Of a DNA stretch of 64,000 nucleotides, positions 50,435-59,628 are shown piece by piece. Each line of letters opens with the position of its first letter. Within the stretch, counting starts at the first letter, position 1. The position numbers and the translations under genes were made by a program. Origin of the DNA: Planctomycetota bacterium (GTDB lineage Bacteria > Planctomycetota > UBA8108 > JACQVS01); assembly GCA_028280485.1 (NCBI GenBank), contig JANQLS010000175.1, forward strand, positions 30,639 to 94,638, written 5' to 3'. Under the pieces are notes generated by a model. It had not been told where the DNA came from. It did not search any database and saw nothing but the letters and a program-made list of their open reading frames with translations.

Positions 50435-53011
50435 ATGCCTTCACTTAAGTTCAATGGGATTAAAACCCCTCTCTTCACCTTTTTGCTGAGTTGGTTAACT
50501 TGCTTTTCGCTTTTAAGTGAAGAGAAGCTGGAAGAGTTGCGCCCATTTTTAAATCAATACTGTATCTCTTGTCACGGACCCGATAAACAGAAGAACGATC
50601 TGAGGTTCGATACTCTCCCCGTCGATCTCAGTAAAAAGAGCCACCTTCAAGTGTGGCAAATGATTTTAGATCAACTCAACTTGGGAGAGATGCCGCCTAA
50701 AAAGAAAGCTCAACCTACCGAGAAAGAATCCCAAGAGTTTATTGAAAAGTTGAGCTTTCATTTAAAAGAAGCATACACTCAGCTTCAAAGTCGAGATCGT
50801 AAAACTACACTGAGACGACTCAATCGAATCGAGTTTAGGAACACACTACGAGATCTACTTTATCTTCAAGGCCCGGACTTCACCGGAGGTGTGGCGAAGC
50901 TCATCGACAATAACGGTAACGGGAGAGTGGAGAAAACCTCCAACGACCCGATTCGCGATTTCCCTCAAGATGAACAAGATCATGGATTCGACACGATCGG
51001 TGAACGCTTGGTGATGTCGGACTTTCTCTTAAAATTGGTGATCACGGCGGCAGAAGAAGCATTAGGTCTCGCGACTCATTTTGAGCCTCAACCCAAAGTT
51101 GAAAAACATACCTTCGCGGGGCATATTCGAACTCGAGGCCCCAATGCCGGATTAGAATCGTGGGCTCGTGATCACTTTCCTGATCACGACAGCATCTTCC
51201 AGCGCTACCGTGAACCCGGGGCGAGTACAGGGGGATCGGGAAGAGTGTCACCGGATAAGCTTGCCGGTAGAGGAGTCGGAGTGGGGGCTCGTTATCGTAT
51301 TACGATCGAAGCTTCGGCCCACCACCAAAAACATCCTTGGGGGGATTTACTCAAGAATCGCCAAGACCAAGCCTTTCAACTGGGTCTTCACCTTGCCGAT
51401 ACTCGTAGAGGGGGTTACAGCGAAGGTAACCCTACGAATAAGCTGGTGAAGCAATGGGATATGCCGGGAGATGGAAATCGCCATGTTTACACCTTTGAAA
51501 CTTGGTTGGATCCTTCATGGACGGCGTGGATGGGTTGGGAGAACGCTCCGTACGAGCGATCGTTGAGAGCCTCCCAATTGGTGAAGAAATATTATCCCGA
51601 CGCCTGGAAGCCTCAGCCTTCTCGAGATGCTCCGAATGAGGTGAAACGAAACTATGAACCGAGTATGGCGAAGGTTTTATTTGAAAAGGGATACTTAGGA
51701 CCTCATATTCGAATTCATAAAATGGAATTCGAACCTCTCATCGAGACATGGCCACCTAAGAGTCATGTCTTCCTCTACGGGGAGGAAGATGATCTTTCAA
51801 TTGAAGATTTGTTACAACGATTTTCTCAGCGGGCGTATCGCCGTGAAGTAAAGAAGGAGGAGATCCTCCCTTACATTGAGTTGGTTAAAAACCAAATCCA
51901 GTCAGGGATTTCAAAGCCAGAAGCTTTGAAGCTGGGATACACGGCTCTTTTAGCTTCTCCTCGCTTTTACTACCTCGAAGAGACATCACAAGATCAACTC
52001 GGCGCGTACGAGCTCGCTACGCGATTGAGCTACTTCCTTTGGTCTTCGATGCCCGATGATGAGCTTTTTAAGTTAGCTCAAAGTAAAAAAATCCTACAAC
52101 CGAAAGTTCTTGCTCAGCAAGTCGAGCGTATGTTATCTGATTCTAAGAGTGCATCTTTTTATCGAAGGTTTACTCAGGTTTGGTTGAGGCTCGATAAACT
52201 CGGTTCGATGCCTCCCGAACAAGGGGGACCCTTTAGGATTTATTGGGATCGGCAAATGGAGCCGCAGATGGTTTTACAAACCATCGCTTTCTTTAAGGAT
52301 TTACTTCAAAACAATGGTCCCATTAGGAACTTTATCGATTCCGATTACACATTCCTCAACGAACGAGTCGCCTTTATTCTTTACGATCGTAAGGATGTGT
52401 GGGGAGATGGTTTTCGCAAAGTCAAAGTTAAGGATCCTCGACGAGGTGGGATTTTAACTCAACCGAGTGTGATGACCGCTACGGCGAATGGAGTCGATAC
52501 TTCGCCCATCGTCAGAGGGGTTTGGTTGTTAGAAAACATTTTGGGGACTCCACCTTCACCCCCGCCTCCCGATGTGGAACCCCTCTCGCCCGACCTCAGG
52601 GGAGCGAAGACTCTCAAGGAACAATTAGAGCAACACCGTAAGGTCGAAGCTTGTTCGGGATGCCACCAGAAAATCGATCCCTACGGATTTGCCTTCGAAA
52701 ATTATAATCCGATCGGGAAGTGGCGCACCCATTACTCGAAGCCACGAAAACCGATCGACAGTTCAAGTGAGCTGGGAGATGGCACTCCAATTAATGATAT
52801 CGTTGCACTCAAGAAGTTGCTGTTAAAGCGAGAAGGCGATGTCGTTCGTTGCTTGACCCAAAAGATGTTAACTTACGCCAGTGGGCGTCGATTAGAAATT
52901 CTTGATCGCCCGGAGGTCGAACGCATTGTGAAGAATTTATCGAAGAACGGTAATCGATTGAGAGACCTTGTTCACGAGGTTGTTCAGAGTTCGATTTTTA
53001 AGACGAAGTGA
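50435..53011 (+). CDS. Planctomycete cytochrome-c-like DUF1587/DUF1592/DUF1588/DUF1585 protein (second copy)
   Basis: 858 residues. Signal (about 10-29, TFLLSWLTCFSLLS). CISCHG near residue 46 in LNQYCISCHGPDKQKNDL. DUF1587-type RRLNRIEFRNTLRDLLYLQG (about 129-148), DUF1595 QRAYRREVKKEEILPYI, DUF1592 ATRLSYFLWSSMPDDELF, DUF1588 RRGGILTQPSVMTATANGVD with CSGCHQKIDPYGFAFENYN (second CxxCH), DUF1585 TYASGRRLEILD. It differs from the copy at 42382 by a larger middle domain (about 180-450) with GVGVGARYRITIEAS and by lacking the basic inserts. Its usual DUF1552/DUF1501 partner is missing downstream; a repeat and a convergent sulfatase follow. Five bases after the FGE-fold gene, so probably co-transcribed with it. 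Confidence 0.92.
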   Translation: MPSLKFNGIKTPLFTFLLSWLTCFSLLSEEKLEELRPFLNQYCISCHGPDKQKNDLRFDTLPVDLSKKSHLQVWQMILDQLNLGEMPPKKKAQPTEKESQEFIEKLSFHLKEAYTQLQSRDRKTTLRRLNRIEFRNTLRDLLYLQGPDFTGGVAKLIDNNGNGRVEKTSNDPIRDFPQDEQDHGFDTIGERLVMSDFLLKLVITAAEEALGLATHFEPQPKVEKHTFAGHIRTRGPNAGLESWARDHFPDHDSIFQRYREPGASTGGSGRVSPDKLAGRGVGVGARYRITIEASAHHQKHPWGDLLKNRQDQAFQLGLHLADTRRGGYSEGNPTNKLVKQWDMPGDGNRHVYTFETWLDPSWTAWMGWENAPYERSLRASQLVKKYYPDAWKPQPSRDAPNEVKRNYEPSMAKVLFEKGYLGPHIRIHKMEFEPLIETWPPKSHVFLYGEEDDLSIEDLLQRFSQRAYRREVKKEEILPYIELVKNQIQSGISKPEALKLGYTALLASPRFYYLEETSQDQLGAYELATRLSYFLWSSMPDDELFKLAQSKKILQPKVLAQQVERMLSDSKSASFYRRFTQVWLRLDKLGSMPPEQGGPFRIYWDRQMEPQMVLQTIAFFKDLLQNNGPIRNFIDSDYTFLNERVAFILYDRKDVWGDGFRKVKVKDPRRGGILTQPSVMTATANGVDTSPIVRGVWLLENILGTPPSPPPPDVEPLSPDLRGAKTLKEQLEQHRKVEACSGCHQKIDPYGFAFENYNPIGKWRTHYSKPRKPIDSSSELGDGTPINDIVALKKLLLKREGDVVRCLTQKMLTYASGRRLEILDRPEVERIVKNLSKNGNRLRDLVHEVVQSSIFKTK

Positions 53012-53046
53012 ATGGAACTAATTCACTTAAGAAATGGCAGCGGACC

Positions 53047-53175
53047 CTGTAGCGCCACCCCTTGTGGGTGGCCATTCCTATTCGATCCAAAAAAACTATA
53101 TAAGGTTGGTTCTCAATTTAGGGAGTGGCCTGGGACAGTCATTGGCTTCCGCCAGAGTTGGCCCAGGCGCTACAA
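53047..53175. repeat. Inverted-repeat element, CTGTAGCGCC family (copy 2)
   Basis: Starts CTGTAGCGCCACCCC and ends GGCGCTACAA, a near-perfect inverted pair. Internal order is the reverse of copy 1 (1011-1116): here the CACCCCTTGTGGGTGG side is on the left and GGCCTGGGACAG...GGCCCAGG on the right. Confidence 0.75.
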
Positions 53176-53225
53176 GCCATATCGAATCTTGAAATCATCT
53201 TGTGTTGCGCGAAGATACACTCCGC

Positions 53226-54650
53226 TTATTTTTTTATTTTCCTCGGGAATTTTGCATCGATCGAACTCAGCCATGCCTCAAGTTCATTTTTTATGCCTTC
53301 TCCGACTTTTGGATGCTTTTTCATGAGGTTCGTTCTCTCGCCCTGATCTGTGGTGAGATCGTAAAGCTCATATCGATTTTGAATATGGAAGTGAAGCAGC
53401 TTGTACTTATCTTGGCGAATGGCACTGACGGGTTGAGTCGTTGGATAAAAGTGGGGGTAATGCCAGTAAAGGTTTTTTCGATTGAGAGAAGCTTCCTCAC
53501 CGTTTAATAAAGGTTTGAGGCTTAAGCCATCGATCTTTTTATTTTTAAAGTGACTTTGAACTCCCAGCAATTCGATGATCGTTGGAAATAAATCGTGACT
53601 GGTGACCGGTTCAGGGATGACGGTCCCCTTTTTAAATCGAGATCCCATTCGGATCAATAAAGGAACTCGAATTCCTCCCTCGTAAAGAGAGCCCTTACCT
53701 GATCGAAATGGAGAATTGTCGGTCACGACTCCCCAGCGCGTGGTATGAACAACCCCTCCATTATCCGAGGTGAAGATCACTAAGGTGTTATCCTTTAATT
53801 TCAACTCATCGAGTTTCTTCAACACTCTACCGACATTCTCATCCAGGCTTTTAACCATCGCCGCGTAGATCGGGTGATCGTGTTGAGCGCCGGGCTTAAC
53901 TTTTTTCTTAAAGTACTCGACGAGTTCTTTTTTACCTTCGATCGGAGTATGGACGGTATGGAACCAGAGATTGAGATAAAAGGGTTGATCCTTATGCTTT
54001 TCAACTAAGCTGAGGGCTTCAGTCGTTAAGCGGTCGGTTAAGTACTCTCCCTTATGACCGCCCACGATTCCAGGAATGTATCTCAATTCAGAACCGAAAG
54101 GTCCTCGGTAGGGCCAAAAGAAAGTTGGGGGTGCTCCCCAAAGAGTGCCGCCGAGGTTGATTTCAAAACCTTGAGTCTCAGGATAGTGAGCCGCATCACC
54201 CAAGTGCCATTTCCCGACATGAAACGTTTTGTATCCCGCTGACTTTAAGACTTCAGCCAGAGTTCTCTCTTTTCGTTGAAGGTTGGGTTCAGCTTCTGCA
54301 GCTAACCATTCCCCTTGTCGATCCGGTCCCCGAGCGGCCCACTCATGCCAAATGGTCATTCCCATTCTGGCAGGATGCTTTCCGGTGAGGATTGCAGCCC
54401 GAGTCGGAGAGCAAATGGCAGCCGAAGAATACGCAGAGGTGAACTTCACTCCTTCTTGGCTGAGAAGATCTAAATTAGGGGTTTCGTGAAGAGTGCTTCC
54501 GTAGCAAGCTAAATCAGCCCAGCCCAAATCATCCGCGACAATCAAAACGACATTGGGCTTTTTCGGATTGGCCTGCAGTGAATGGAGTGGAATGAAGAGA
54601 GAGGTTACGAACGTTAAAACTAATGCGATGGATTGGCTTTTTCTGATCAT
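53226..54650 (-). CDS. Type-I sulfatase, arylsulfatase A-like
   Basis: 474 residues with a signal peptide (IALVLTFVTSLFIPLHSLQA). Sulfatase motifs: NVVLIVADDLGWADLAC, C80-S-P-T-R in ICSPTRAAILTGKHPARMG (formylglycine site), GKWHLGDAAHYPETQGF, NLWFHTVHTPIEG, VIFTSDNGGV and SGKGSLYEGGIRVPLL, and a C-terminal YELYDLTTDQGERTN. This CSPTR subclass differs from the CAPSR/CAPTR type of the other two sulfatases here. It lies 18 bases downstream of a sialidase-like BNR gene on the same strand, so the two probably form an operon acting on the same sulfated glycan. Confidence 0.95.
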   Translation of the reverse strand: MIRKSQSIALVLTFVTSLFIPLHSLQANPKKPNVVLIVADDLGWADLACYGSTLHETPNLDLLSQEGVKFTSAYSSAAICSPTRAAILTGKHPARMGMTIWHEWAARGPDRQGEWLAAEAEPNLQRKERTLAEVLKSAGYKTFHVGKWHLGDAAHYPETQGFEINLGGTLWGAPPTFFWPYRGPFGSELRYIPGIVGGHKGEYLTDRLTTEALSLVEKHKDQPFYLNLWFHTVHTPIEGKKELVEYFKKKVKPGAQHDHPIYAAMVKSLDENVGRVLKKLDELKLKDNTLVIFTSDNGGVVHTTRWGVVTDNSPFRSGKGSLYEGGIRVPLLIRMGSRFKKGTVIPEPVTSHDLFPTIIELLGVQSHFKNKKIDGLSLKPLLNGEEASLNRKNLYWHYPHFYPTTQPVSAIRQDKYKLLHFHIQNRYELYDLTTDQGERTNLMKKHPKVGEGIKNELEAWLSSIDAKFPRKIKK

Positions 54651-54668
54651 GGGAGTGATGCGTAGAAT

Positions 54669-56468
54669 TTATATCATCAAGGATTTCAACGGGATGATCG
54701 ACAAACCACAGTCTTCCTTGCCGATGGAGTAGACGACATAGAGCTTTCCATTATGCTCGTAACCGAAGGGGTAAGACCATTGTTTACTCTTGGCTTTACC
54801 GGGAAATCGAGGGGGAATGGATTTACCCGATCGAATTTTCCACATTTTTGATAATGTCGTTTTGCCCGGTTGGCTGACTGAAACGATGAGAGTATGTCGA
54901 TCGTTGAGGTTGGAGATTAAGAAGAGTTGTTTTGTAGACAAATGACCCAAATAAGCTTTGGCGCGAGGCATGGGTAAATTACTGGGTTGGGCCTGGGCCC
55001 AAGTTTTTCCCGAGTTTTTACTTGTAGACACCCAGGCCCGATTGCCTCCTCCTCGAATTACAGCCAGCAATTCTTTACCTTTTCCCCAAATGGAAGTTTC
55101 GGCGAAACTCGGTTTGAGTTGAACGGGAAAGGGGATCGGGATGGTGTTCCACTTTAAGATATTCTTACCTTCACTGATCGCTACGACGGGATAGCCATCT
55201 TTATTCATTCCCCCCGTGGCAAAGTTTCCATTCGATAAGGGAACTGGTTCATCGAACGGCCAACAGTTTTTCATCACCGGGCCTTTCCAATCCCATTTGT
55301 TCGTCTTTTCGTTCAGAACAAAGGCTTCGGAATGTAATCCCGGAAAACGTCGACCGGGGACACCCATCCCGAATTTACTACAGATAACCCAAAGTCGATC
55401 TTGGTGAATCATGAAGACCCCATGACTGTGTCGATCTAGGCCTTTGTAGCCCGGGCCGATCATCTCAAGGTCACTCCACGTTTGACCGCCATCTTTTGAT
55501 CGTCGGCCTTGAAGAGTTTCGTGGGGGCCGTTTTCATTGGTGGGGCTGTTCGCCCAATGAGCGAATAAAGTCCCCTTGTAGGCGATGATCGCTGCCCCAT
55601 GTAAAAATTTATATCCGTCTTGAGTCGCTCGATGGATCGTTGAATGTTGAACGCCAGCGACGAATGGAATGTTCTTCACGTCCTTGGGGATTTCTTTTCC
55701 CGACCACAAGGGAAAGGGAGCAGGCAAGGGTTGAACTTTGCCTGGGGCAGGAAGGGAGTCACCACCGGTAATCTTAAGATCATCGATCAAATACCAAGCC
55801 TTAGCCGCAATCCTAGTCCCCGAGACGATGTCGATGGCTCCCAGCGGTAATCCCGTCCTATAAGCATGTCGAGTGATGGCTTGAGTCGGGAAAGTTTCCA
55901 TATGAGGTTTTGAGATCCAAAAGTCGATTCCCTTACTTTGTGCGTCCACGATAGCCCGAAAGCGATGCCACACTGGTTTTGTAGGATCTCGAGTGGCAAC
56001 TATATCTTTAGTGATGAGTTCCCAAGTTTTAGTTCTTCCGTCGTATTGTTGAAGAGATCCATTTTGAATACAGATGTTGAACTGACTGGCATCTTTGCCA
56101 CCGGGTTCATGAGTCCAAAGGTTGAGAGTCCGACCTTTTGAATGACTAAATGCAAAGGAGAATTCAATCGAGATGCGTTTTTGGGGCTCTTTAAATTTTC
56201 TCGAAAGAGAGGTCCAACCGCCCGATTTGGAACGCACAATCCTCAAGCATTTTTTAGATCCGAAGGCCCCTCCATGAGCGACATGAACCGAAGGATGAGA
56301 TGGGGCATGAAAAGGCTTCCATCCCACAGGTAGGCATTTGAGGGGGAGTTCTTCAAAGCCTTTACTATCGAAGACGATGTCTTCAGAGAAAAGATGATTT
56401 GTTCCGAGGTGAAAGAGGGCCAAAAGAACAATTGTTGGAAGTGGGGATGAAGAAATCGATTTATACAT
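54669..56468 (-). CDS. Exported BNR-repeat sialidase-like protein
   Basis: About 599 residues from the ATG at 56468, which starts a good signal peptide (ISSSPLPTIVLLALFHLGTN). The longer reading from 56498 would pass through a hairpin and has no nearby ribosome-binding site. Residues about 30-240 form a concanavalin-type sandwich (CLRIVRSKSGGWTSLSRKF, HRFRAIVDAQSKGIDFW). The rest is a sialidase-type propeller with Asp-box motifs (SKDGGQTWSD, SKNSGKTWAQ) and HAAIIAYKGTLFAHW. Asp-box propellers cover sialidases and many binding proteins; the catalytic Arg triad could not be verified. Upstream of the sulfatase in the same operon. Confidence 0.8.
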   Translation of the reverse strand: MYKSISSSPLPTIVLLALFHLGTNHLFSEDIVFDSKGFEELPLKCLPVGWKPFHAPSHPSVHVAHGGAFGSKKCLRIVRSKSGGWTSLSRKFKEPQKRISIEFSFAFSHSKGRTLNLWTHEPGGKDASQFNICIQNGSLQQYDGRTKTWELITKDIVATRDPTKPVWHRFRAIVDAQSKGIDFWISKPHMETFPTQAITRHAYRTGLPLGAIDIVSGTRIAAKAWYLIDDLKITGGDSLPAPGKVQPLPAPFPLWSGKEIPKDVKNIPFVAGVQHSTIHRATQDGYKFLHGAAIIAYKGTLFAHWANSPTNENGPHETLQGRRSKDGGQTWSDLEMIGPGYKGLDRHSHGVFMIHQDRLWVICSKFGMGVPGRRFPGLHSEAFVLNEKTNKWDWKGPVMKNCWPFDEPVPLSNGNFATGGMNKDGYPVVAISEGKNILKWNTIPIPFPVQLKPSFAETSIWGKGKELLAVIRGGGNRAWVSTSKNSGKTWAQAQPSNLPMPRAKAYLGHLSTKQLFLISNLNDRHTLIVSVSQPGKTTLSKMWKIRSGKSIPPRFPGKAKSKQWSYPFGYEHNGKLYVVYSIGKEDCGLSIIPLKSLMI

Positions 56469-56483
56469 AGAGTAGTTATGAAA

Positions 56484-56511
56484 GTAGCCAACCTCCATCG
56501 AGATTGGCTAC
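56484..56511 (-). terminator. Hairpin between HEAT-repeat and sialidase-like genes
   Basis: On the minus strand GTAGCCAA...TTGGCTAC (8-bp perfect arms, 56511-56504 and 56491-56484) is followed by TTTC. Weak terminator or attenuator. It lies upstream of ATG 56468 and supports that start. Confidence 0.45.
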
Positions 56512-56544
56512 CAAATTTTGCTGTTTTAAGTTAAAGCGAGACGA

Positions 56545-57726
56545 TTAACCACCGCGTTCTCTCCCTCTTCGGGAGCGTTCACGATCTCCGCCCCCTGAGA
56601 TCATTCGCTTTGCTTCTCGTCTCAGCCAATCATTTTGACTGGTTTCAGAAATCTTTTGGAAGTATTCCTTGGCTTTGGGTTCTCCTCGACCGAGGTACAT
56701 CAAGCTTCGCATGGCGCTTCCACTTCCCTTCTCTAAAGCTAATGTTCCTAGGCGATCGATTTCAGCATCGATACCCGAGCGATCTCCCAATTGTTTCATC
56801 GCCGTGACGATTCGATAACGATGATCGCTATCTCGTCCTGGATTCGATTGATTTTGTGTGGCGTAGAGTTCTCGAAGTTGGGGAAGAGCTTGTTTGGCTC
56901 CAACTTCACCGAGTGAAGAGATGGCCTGACCTCGAACGTAGGCATCGGAGTCACCCAGAGCCTGAAGCAAGAGATCAGCTGATGCGGCGTATTTCAATTT
57001 ACCCATGGAATCAGCGGCCATACGGCGAAGATCTTTGTTTTCACTGTTGATGAACTGAGCGATATCTCCGGCGGCCTCGGTATCTTTTAATCGAGTCAAG
57101 GTGTTGATCGCTTCTCGTTGGACGCTCGTACTTTGGTCGTCTAGTAATTGACGAGCATAAGGGATGACTTCCTTGTCGTTGATATCAGTGAGGGTATCCA
57201 AGGCAGCTAAGCGAACTCCAGCATCGCCGTCTTTGAGCATATCGTAGATGGCTTGGCGAGCTTCAGGATCATTCTTCGCAAGATTTTCTAAGTTGTAGAT
57301 TCCTCGTTTGCGTAATTCAGCGTTTTGGGATTCAAGGTAAGTAAAGCCGCGTTGAATCGGATCTTCTTCTAAGCTTCGCACTCGAGTTTCCAGGGCGGCG
57401 AGTCGATTGCCGATTCCATTATTCTCAGAAGTTCCTTCCTTCTCTTCGTCAGAATTATTCTCAGCTTCAGAGTCCAAGTCGTCTTCGTTCAAAGAAGTAT
57501 TAGGTGTCGAGCTTGACATATTAGCTAAGAGGCTCAGTTCTCGATTCTCTTGGGCTAATTTTTTGACCTGATCTTGTAAATCTTCAATTTGACTTTGAAG
57601 CGATGAAGGCTGGGATTCACCCAAAGTATCGGGAGCCGCAGCCGGGGGATTGATGATGAGATAGGACACTCCAGCGAGGGCCAGGAGACTGAAGGAAGCA
57701 GCGATAGCGGATAGTGCTTTAGTCAT
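56545..57726 (-). CDS. HEAT-repeat protein with N-terminal membrane anchor and coiled coil
   Basis: 393 residues. N-terminal hydrophobic helix (about 5-26, LSAIAASFSLLALAGVSYLII), then a coiled coil (about 45-75, LQSQIEDLQDQVKKLAQENR), an acidic linker, a second short coiled coil (RLAALETRVRSLEED) and five or more HEAT repeats (about 135-340). Examples of repeats: EARQAIYDMLKDGDAGVRLAA, VIPYARQLLDDQSTSVQREA, DIAQFINSENKDLRRMA, DLLLQALGDSDAYVRGQA. It ends in a basic Arg/Gly/Asp tail (GGGDRERSRRGRERGG). Probably an envelope-anchored scaffold; partners unknown. Confidence 0.85.
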   Translation of the reverse strand: MTKALSAIAASFSLLALAGVSYLIINPPAAAPDTLGESQPSSLQSQIEDLQDQVKKLAQENRELSLLANMSSSTPNTSLNEDDLDSEAENNSDEEKEGTSENNGIGNRLAALETRVRSLEEDPIQRGFTYLESQNAELRKRGIYNLENLAKNDPEARQAIYDMLKDGDAGVRLAALDTLTDINDKEVIPYARQLLDDQSTSVQREAINTLTRLKDTEAAGDIAQFINSENKDLRRMAADSMGKLKYAASADLLLQALGDSDAYVRGQAISSLGEVGAKQALPQLRELYATQNQSNPGRDSDHRYRIVTAMKQLGDRSGIDAEIDRLGTLALEKGSGSAMRSLMYLGRGEPKAKEYFQKISETSQNDWLRREAKRMISGGGDRERSRRGRERGG

Positions 57727-57909
57727 GAAACGAACTCTCTCTTTTTAGATCTTTACGCGCCCGAAAATTGGATCACTCCCAATTCTAAACCCCAAACGTA
57801 TAAGCGGGTTTCTGGGTTTAAAAGTGCCCCTGAATTTTAAAAATTAAAGTTTTGCAGAGATTTGTTAGAGCCTTGTGAGGAAATGGCGAGGAAATTCTCT
57901 AAACACCCT

Positions 57910-59394
57910 TTATAAAACACCTTGGATCGGGTCGTGAGACAGAAGCTGTGTTAATTGCGGGGGAGCTTGGGGGTCTAATCGGAGTTCACTCAGGTTGACC
58001 AAAGTGTTGAGGATCGTCGAGATCAAATGCTTCTGGTTAAATGCATCGGAACCGGGTTCTCCGCCTCGGGAGTCGGATCTACCTATGACTTTACCGCCAT
58101 CGATACCACCCCCGTAGAGAAGGAGAGGAGCCAATCGAGCCCAGTGATCTCGGCCTCCTCGTTTGTTGATCTTGGGGGTTCGCCCCATCTCTCCCGTTGC
58201 GACTAAGAGGATCTTGTCTTGCAGTCCTCGGGCTTCGATGTCCTCGATCAGTGCCGCGACGGCGTGATCGAAGGAATAACCTACGGCATCCATCCCGTCG
58301 ACCATGTTGAGATTGTTTCCATCCGCGTGCATGTCCCACACCCCTTCGTAGCCCGCGTGCACGGTAACAAACCCACAACCCGCTTCACACAATCGACGTG
58401 AGAGTAAGAGCAAGTGACCCAGGGTGGCCGCTTGTCCATTGTAATAACCTCTTCGTCCTCGATTCACGATGTTCCAACGTGACGAGTGCATGTAGTTGCG
58501 GGTGTCGTACCTTTTAAGAGTTGCTTCATCTTCTAACGCTAAATTTAATGCGCTGGAAACTCCACCACTTAGTAGAAGCTCATAAGCTTGCTTTTGGAGT
58601 TTATCTAAACTTTGAAGATTGCCAGTGGCATCGACCGATCGTTCTAATCGATCGAGTTCCACCAGGAGTTGGCGTCGGTCATCTAAGCGATCAGGGGAAA
58701 GACGCAGTGTCATATCCGATTGCAGTTTTCCGCCTTTGCCCGGAGTAAAAGGTCTGAAGTCTTTACTGTAGGGTCCGGTCGCAGCTAAATTTCCCCGGCC
58801 TCTTCCCTCTGTCACTTCTGAGTTTACCGTTTGCGGGAAGAGCACGGCGTTAGTCGGCATTCCGGTTTGGGGGTCGGTCACTCCGTGGTAGCGAGAGAAG
58901 TGAGTTCCCATGTTCGCATCAAAGGAATGGGAGCTCACGATCGGTTGAATATTGTGACCTGCGTTTTGAGTTTGGAATGAACGCACGATCGTGAGTTTAT
59001 GAGCGATTTTGGCTAAGCGAGGTAGTGCACTTCCAAATCGGAGACCCGGTACGGAAGTGGGAATCGTGCCGTTGACCGATCGCGATTCGGTAGGGCCATC
59101 TTCCTTGGGATCGAATGTTTCAAATTGGCTGGGGCCCCCTTGTTGAAACAGAAAGATCACCGACTTGCCAGTAATGGCTGGCTTGGAGGTCTTTTTAGAT
59201 TGGAGTTCTTTAGCTTGAAGAAGGAGGGGGAGGGAAAGGGCTCCGAGGCTTCCGATCGTGAGGAAACTTCTGCGGTCGAGTTTGGGGACTTTCGATTGGA
59301 AGTTACAATTTCCGGCCGAACGCCGTTCACTCTGAAGTGAGTGTTCAGAATTCTCTGGAGAATTGAATGCGGACCCTTCGACAATTCTTAGCAT
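57910..59394 (-). CDS. DUF1501 protein (second copy), Tat-type exported
   Basis: 494 residues from ATG 59394, whose MLRIVEG start is typical of the DUF1501 family; ATG 59427 would add 11 residues. The Tat signal is DRRSFLTIGSLGALSLPLLL. Core: SVIFLFQQGGPSQFETFDPK, VRSFQTQNAGHNIQP, GCGFVTVHAGYEGVWDMHAD (metal-ligand region), LLVATGEMGRTPKIN and GRDHWARLAPLLLYGGGIDGGKVIG. It belongs to the sulfatase/phosphatase-like superfamily and is more canonical than the copy at 30028. No DUF1549/DUF1553 partner lies next to it, unlike most such genes. Confidence 0.92.
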   Translation of the reverse strand: MLRIVEGSAFNSPENSEHSLQSERRSAGNCNFQSKVPKLDRRSFLTIGSLGALSLPLLLQAKELQSKKTSKPAITGKSVIFLFQQGGPSQFETFDPKEDGPTESRSVNGTIPTSVPGLRFGSALPRLAKIAHKLTIVRSFQTQNAGHNIQPIVSSHSFDANMGTHFSRYHGVTDPQTGMPTNAVLFPQTVNSEVTEGRGRGNLAATGPYSKDFRPFTPGKGGKLQSDMTLRLSPDRLDDRRQLLVELDRLERSVDATGNLQSLDKLQKQAYELLLSGGVSSALNLALEDEATLKRYDTRNYMHSSRWNIVNRGRRGYYNGQAATLGHLLLLSRRLCEAGCGFVTVHAGYEGVWDMHADGNNLNMVDGMDAVGYSFDHAVAALIEDIEARGLQDKILLVATGEMGRTPKINKRGGRDHWARLAPLLLYGGGIDGGKVIGRSDSRGGEPGSDAFNQKHLISTILNTLVNLSELRLDPQAPPQLTQLLSHDPIQGVL

Positions 59395-59440
59395 GCCTAA
59401 AACTATAATCGCAGTTCGCTTGGGCATGCAAGCCCTTAAT

Positions 59441-59592
59441 TAGTTCCTGTTGAATAAACAGGAACTAATCCGAGTTGGGATCAACTCGGTCGCGAACGTA
59501 GGCTCGTAGAGCCTATGTTTAGCGGAGTGGAAGCAAATCGAAGATTTGCTGGAACGGTTGAAGCAGCCTCCGAAGGAGCAAGATTCAACAAA
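59441..59592. repeat. Long dispersed repeat, AGGAACT...CAACTCGG family
   Basis: Begins with the hairpin AGTTCCTGTTGAATAAACAGG AACT, then CCGAGTTGGGATCAACTCGG, GGCTCGTAGAGCCTATGTTTAG, CGGAGTGGAAGCAAATC, AGATTTGCTGGAACGGTTGAA. Same order as 44820-44999. Confidence 0.75.
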
Positions 59593-59628
59593 GACGAATT
59601 GATATAGGGATAGAATATTGGGGGATTC

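Noticed and set aside
58091..58378. Arg-rich minus-strand frame
   Set aside because: It overlaps the well-supported DUF1501 gene in another frame.
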